Origin: Paragorgia papillata | Lineage: Eukaryota; Cnidaria; Anthozoa; Scleralcyonacea; Coralliidae | Assembly (NCBI GenBank): GCA_035771165.1 | Contig: JAWNZC010000468.1 | Span: 434,501-498,500, forward strand | DNA: 64,000 nt | Direction: 5' to 3' | Shown here: positions 60,776 through 64,000 of the stretch, piece by piece | Layout: every line of letters starts with the position of its first letter | Numbering within the stretch: the first letter of the stretch is position 1 | Program-made: the position numbers and the translations under genes | The notes under the pieces: generated by a model | The model's database searches: none | The model's input: only the letters and a program-made list of their open reading frames with translations | What the model was told of the DNA's origin: nothing

Positions 60776-61582
60776 TCACTCCAGAAGTGACTAGTGGAAT
60801 GACAATAAAAACACTCCTTCTGAGGTTGAAATCGCATTCGGCCAGTTCGGTTCGTTTGCTGACCGCCATAATTCCTCTTCTTACCGCCATTTGCTCGAGT
60901 GCTTAGACTTGCCACTTGAGCTTGTAGTGCAGAAATCTGCTGGCTGATGTCGTGAAATTGTGAAGGCAAAGTTGACGAGGCTTGTGCACCACACACTTGG
61001 GAGTCATGGGGAATTTTCCAGATGCGTTCAAAACGCTCAAAAAATGTAATAAGTTCACGAAGTGACATGGCTGAACCATCAGGTTTCTTACCTTCAGCTT
61101 CGGTAGTATTTCTCTGCGAGTTTCTGGTCGACACCAGCGACAAATGCATCCAAAATACGACCGTCTTTCTCTTGTGAATTGGGATAAGCTTTGTTCACGA
61201 GGTTTTCTACACGATAGGCGAATTCAGACAACGGTTCGTTGTTTACACGTTTTAAGTCGTTCAACTGCTGATGATATGTATATTCGCTGGAAGGTGCGTC
61301 GTACTTCGCTTTGAATACAGTATACAGGCTCTTTATGTCTTCCTTTGTAGCGTTGGAAAGTGAAGCATAATGCTTAAAAGCATCGCCTGTCAAAAGGCGA
61401 GCGAATTTTTGGGCTTGTTCGGCATCCGTGGTCCAATAGCCATTGGATACATTAATGTCACGATTCAATGTGTACCGTTCCCAAAACAACGGGAAATCTT
61501 CAACTCCCGAAAAAGTTGCATCAACTTTACAAACTGGTAGCTTCCTCGACTGTGCGACGCCATCGGCAGGCGGGTCCGACAT
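60712..61582 (-). pseudogene. Retrotransposon gag (capsid plus zinc knuckle), frameshifted
   Basis: The first frame starts MSDPPADGVAQ at 61,582 and reads through a capsid-like domain (FPLFWERYTLN...YHQQLNDLKRV..EPLSEFAYRVENL) to a stop near 61,094. The coat continues in another frame from about 61,100 (SAMSLRELITFFERFERIW) to a single zinc knuckle, CFYCHSTSHFWSDC (C-x2-C-x4-H-x4-C). The second frame ends at 60,712, only after pol has already begun in a third frame. The product should coat the RNA in virus-like particles. The frameshift near 61,100 would block the zinc knuckle. Confidence 0.82.
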
Positions 61583-61600
61583 AATTTCGCTGCCACCAAA

Positions 61601-61737
61601 TGTGATAGGACACGTACAACAACGATACAGTTTATTAGTTCTCTTTTATTCAACCCAACGAGACTCCAACAACAACTCAACCTCGAGGTGCGCAGTCTTA
61701 CCTGCGCATCTTTACACAGGAAACCCTATCGCTCACA
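61601..61737 (-). repeat. 5' LTR
   Basis: 137 bp, the partner of 57,581-57,717. One difference in 137 positions indicates a recent insertion. Confidence 0.93.
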
Positions 61738-62348
61738 AAACCAAAGATGAATTTAACAGGGTTTAAATTAGTGATTGGGGGAAATTATGTTCTATTTGAC
61801 CAAAATGATGTGCAAATTTGTGCATTATACCCTGTTTATAATTTAAACCCTGTTCATACAGTAGTTCACTGGTTGTTGTTCAGTTTGCAAAGATTATATA
61901 TATATATATGTATATATGGGTTTTAAAAGGATGTGCCTACATTCGCATTTCACACAAGTGAAAGCAGTTACATCAACGTTGTATATACGTAAATTATTCA
62001 TTTTTGTTGAGTCCATAATTTGCTAGGGTAATGAGATCTCCTCTCCATAATGTATACATCTACATGTCGACAATATTCCCCGGCCATTCTGGTGTTAACC
62101 CATGCACCCTTTCAAAAAATTGTAGACCCTCTCAGACTGCTTCCACATATGTTTTATATGATAGAAAATGTGATCTTACACAAAAAGAATAGACATACTG
62201 TAAATTTAGTTCTGTTAACCTATTTCTACCAACTCTGGCCATTGTTGGCCCCTTCTCCCAACTAAATAAGATTTTCTTGTGTCAGCCTGGAATTAGACAG
62301 GCTGTCAGTGGGTTTAGGTATGTTTCAAAAGTTACTATGTCCACTTAC
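61738..62348 (-). other. Remaining intron sequence of the fourth HECT gene
   Basis: AT-rich sequence between the 5' LTR and the CUE exon. ATTTAAACCCTG-type segments near 61,760 and 61,840 occur in opposite orientation (GGGTTTAAATT / AATTTAAACCC), a minor inverted repeat. No exon seen. Confidence 0.5.
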
Positions 62349-64000
62349 TATCATCATCCAAGAGATAGTTAATGGCACGTGTAATATAATTTCCAAGGAG
62401 AGCACAGTCTATTCTTTCAGGAGTCTCTTCTGAAAACATTTGTTCTAGTTGGAGGTGGGGTTTTTTTAGGTTTACACGTTGCTCATGACTGTGTTGTTCT
62501 TGACCATAAGTGCCTTCTGCATATAAAAGTGGTTCCTAGGACCAAAAGTAAAAAACAGAAATGTAGAGGCTGGTGAAATTTTTGAAACATAAGGAAAATA
62601 AGGCCAACATTAGCTCACATTTAATGGCATGTATAATACAGTACTAATGAGCAATTCTAAATATTTAAAAAAAGTACAGTGCTGTATAGGCAGTGTTTTA
62701 GATAGTGAAAATGTGAATGAAAATGTTTCACATTTTCACTCTGATGAAGGGCTCCACTCAAAACATCAGTTTTCCATTAATAGCAAAAACCTCAGCAGTT
62801 CACCACATTTTCACTTTGCTCTAATTCTAAATATTGGTAGCCTATAATTGTTATACCACCAATACTGTTGGACATCACTAAATGACATACAGTAAACTAT
62901 GCCATGTCATTTACTTACACAACATTTCTCTTCATCAGTAGTTTCTGCATCACCTGAAAATTAAGAGATGAAATTCCAAAAGAAAATGTAGTATGTGCAC
63001 AGTAATAATTACAGGATGGGAGTTCTTCATCAATACAATTTGTAACATATACTTCTCCAAAAATAGAAAAAAAATTACCTTCTAAATCAGATTTTTTTAT
63101 TAAGAAATTTTTAATTGAATAATTTAATTAATTGATTATTTTATCTCCTTTTCAATTATTAACTTTATTAATAATTAAGCCGTAAAGAGTTCAATAGAGG
63201 AGACAGTATACTACAGGGTTATAAAATTAAACTACAACAGACTGGTACTGTTTTCATTCCATTTTAGCTTGTGATGAAGTATTTATAATCACTTTTATGA
63301 TAAAACAATGATGATTATACATTAATACTAGGAATAAGCCACACAGTTTTCTGAGTAAACAGCTTGCTTAGTCTTTCTCCATCCAAACACTGGTTTGACA
63401 TGAGACTTGGTGCCACAAGTTCAGTACCAACTCCAAGTACAATCTTAAAACTGCATCCACATATAATAAAAAGGTATATAATTATAATTAAACATTCAGT
63501 TTTAAACAGTTTTCTTTTTATGCAGCACGTGGTTTTCGGCCAAGATTACATGCCGGGATGTGCACTTTCGCGGCAAAACTGATTTTTAGCTTTTATAGCC
63601 TTATTTAATAATAGTATTGTACTAAAAACACGACTACAAACAAAAATAATAGTTACCTGGCGCCTTGTAGTTTCTCTTTAAACGCCTGACGAATGTGATG
63701 ATTAACGTCCTCTTCGCTCCAAGTTCGATTGAAGTAGAATGAGCTGATTACGTGACCCATCCTCATGAGTTCTGCTTTCAGTTTTCCCCTAACTACGGAA
63801 GAAGCGTCAGGGTTTTTCAACAAAACCACTTCTCTGGTAAAGATAGAATTAGTCTTTGTCTTTGACGATGCAGGTTTGCTGGAAGTACTGGAGCTTCGTC
63901 GACCTCGAGAACTGCTGGAGGTGCTGCGGGACCTGGATCTTGCCGTGTAATTGGCTATACCAGGAAAGAAAGAAGCAACGGTGCCTGCACCTTGTTGCTG

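Larger units (their letters stand above)
57581..61737 (-). mobile_element. Ty3/gypsy LTR retrotransposon, protease-less and frameshifted
   Basis: 4,157 bp on the minus strand. The LTRs are 137 bp (57,581-57,717 and 61,601-61,737), TGTGA...TCACA, differing at one position. The flanking repeat is AAAC (57,577-57,580 and 61,738-61,741); AAAAC if the boundary is moved by one base. Immediately inside the 5' LTR is TGGTGGCAGCG, a plausible primer-binding site, with the gag ATG only 18 nt after the LTR. The RT-RNase H-integrase order defines Ty3/gypsy. No aspartic protease is present, and there are frameshifts in gag and at the end of pol. The polypurine tract next to the 3' LTR is weak. Confidence 0.93.
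56912..64000 (-). pseudogene. Fourth CUE-HECT E3 ligase gene (partial, frameshifted, no C-lobe)
   Basis: Exons: at least 63,657-64,000 (runs off the window; Arg/Ser-rich, REVVLLKNPD...FYFNRTWSEEDV, homologous to element 1 exon 1), 63,329-63,450, about 62,922-62,952, 62,349-62,535 (CUE: LEQMFSEET...INYLLDDD) and 56,912-57,480 (HECT N-lobe: GVDAGGPTKEFF, GHLTPVFNYDL, GKMVLHSVLHKC). The junctions I checked are in phase. One extra T near 57,000-57,004 shifts the frame after SPAVVK. The original frame resumes as YIISGSWDSV...DIPDPCL. No C-lobe with catalytic Cys and no integrase follow to the left, so this is a 3'-truncated relic of a fourth element. The retrotransposon sits in the intron 57,481-62,348 and does not touch exons. 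Confidence 0.8.

Overview
The window is eukaryotic, AT-rich, intron-containing DNA (GT-AG introns, no operons), and almost all of it is mobile DNA. Fold-back repeats carrying CTCGTACCCAGGG (8.4, 15.0 and 17.1 kb), a KDZ transposase, HECT/integrase genes and an alpha-kinase gene suggest an early-branching invertebrate. My best guess is an anthozoan cnidarian (sea anemone or coral), but the species cannot be read from the sequence.

Layout. 1.7-8.3 kb: a decayed KDZ-type transposase gene (minus strand), with a small cysteine-protease-like ORF on the plus strand inside it. 9-19 kb: non-autonomous transposons, fold-backs, pentanucleotide satellites and a cluster of the 12-mer ACTTGTGGGGAC. 19.8-42.6 kb: element 1, an IS3-type integrase transposon whose minus-strand CUE-HECT ubiquitin-ligase gene is split by element 2 (26,131-38,504), a second transposon of the same design. 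42.6-53.5 kb: element 3, a third one. 53.5-55.8 kb: an alpha-kinase gene (minus strand); element 3 sits exactly at its stop codon and element 1 lies 25 bp further downstream. 56.9-64.0 kb: a fourth, incomplete CUE-HECT gene with a Ty3/gypsy retrotransposon in one intron.

Main result. Elements 1-3 share one architecture: terminal inverted repeats of about 280-430 bp, unrelated in sequence between elements but all starting TAT; 6-bp target-site duplications (one of the three with a single mismatch); an HTH plus DDE integrase gene on the plus strand; and a convergent multi-exon gene for a CUE-HECT E3 ligase on the minus strand. This fits what I recall of the eukaryotic IS3EU superfamily (6-bp duplication, TAY ends). 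I cannot cite a description of the linked ubiquitin ligase. The integrases of elements 1 and 2 read intact (515 and 487 aa by my splicing), but each of their HECT genes has a premature stop. Element 3 is the reverse: its HECT gene reads intact (766 aa, 8 exons), while a 473-bp insertion breaks its integrase frame.

All gene models come from manual splicing. Boundaries given to the base were checked for splice signals and phase. Where a model could not be closed, the entry says so.
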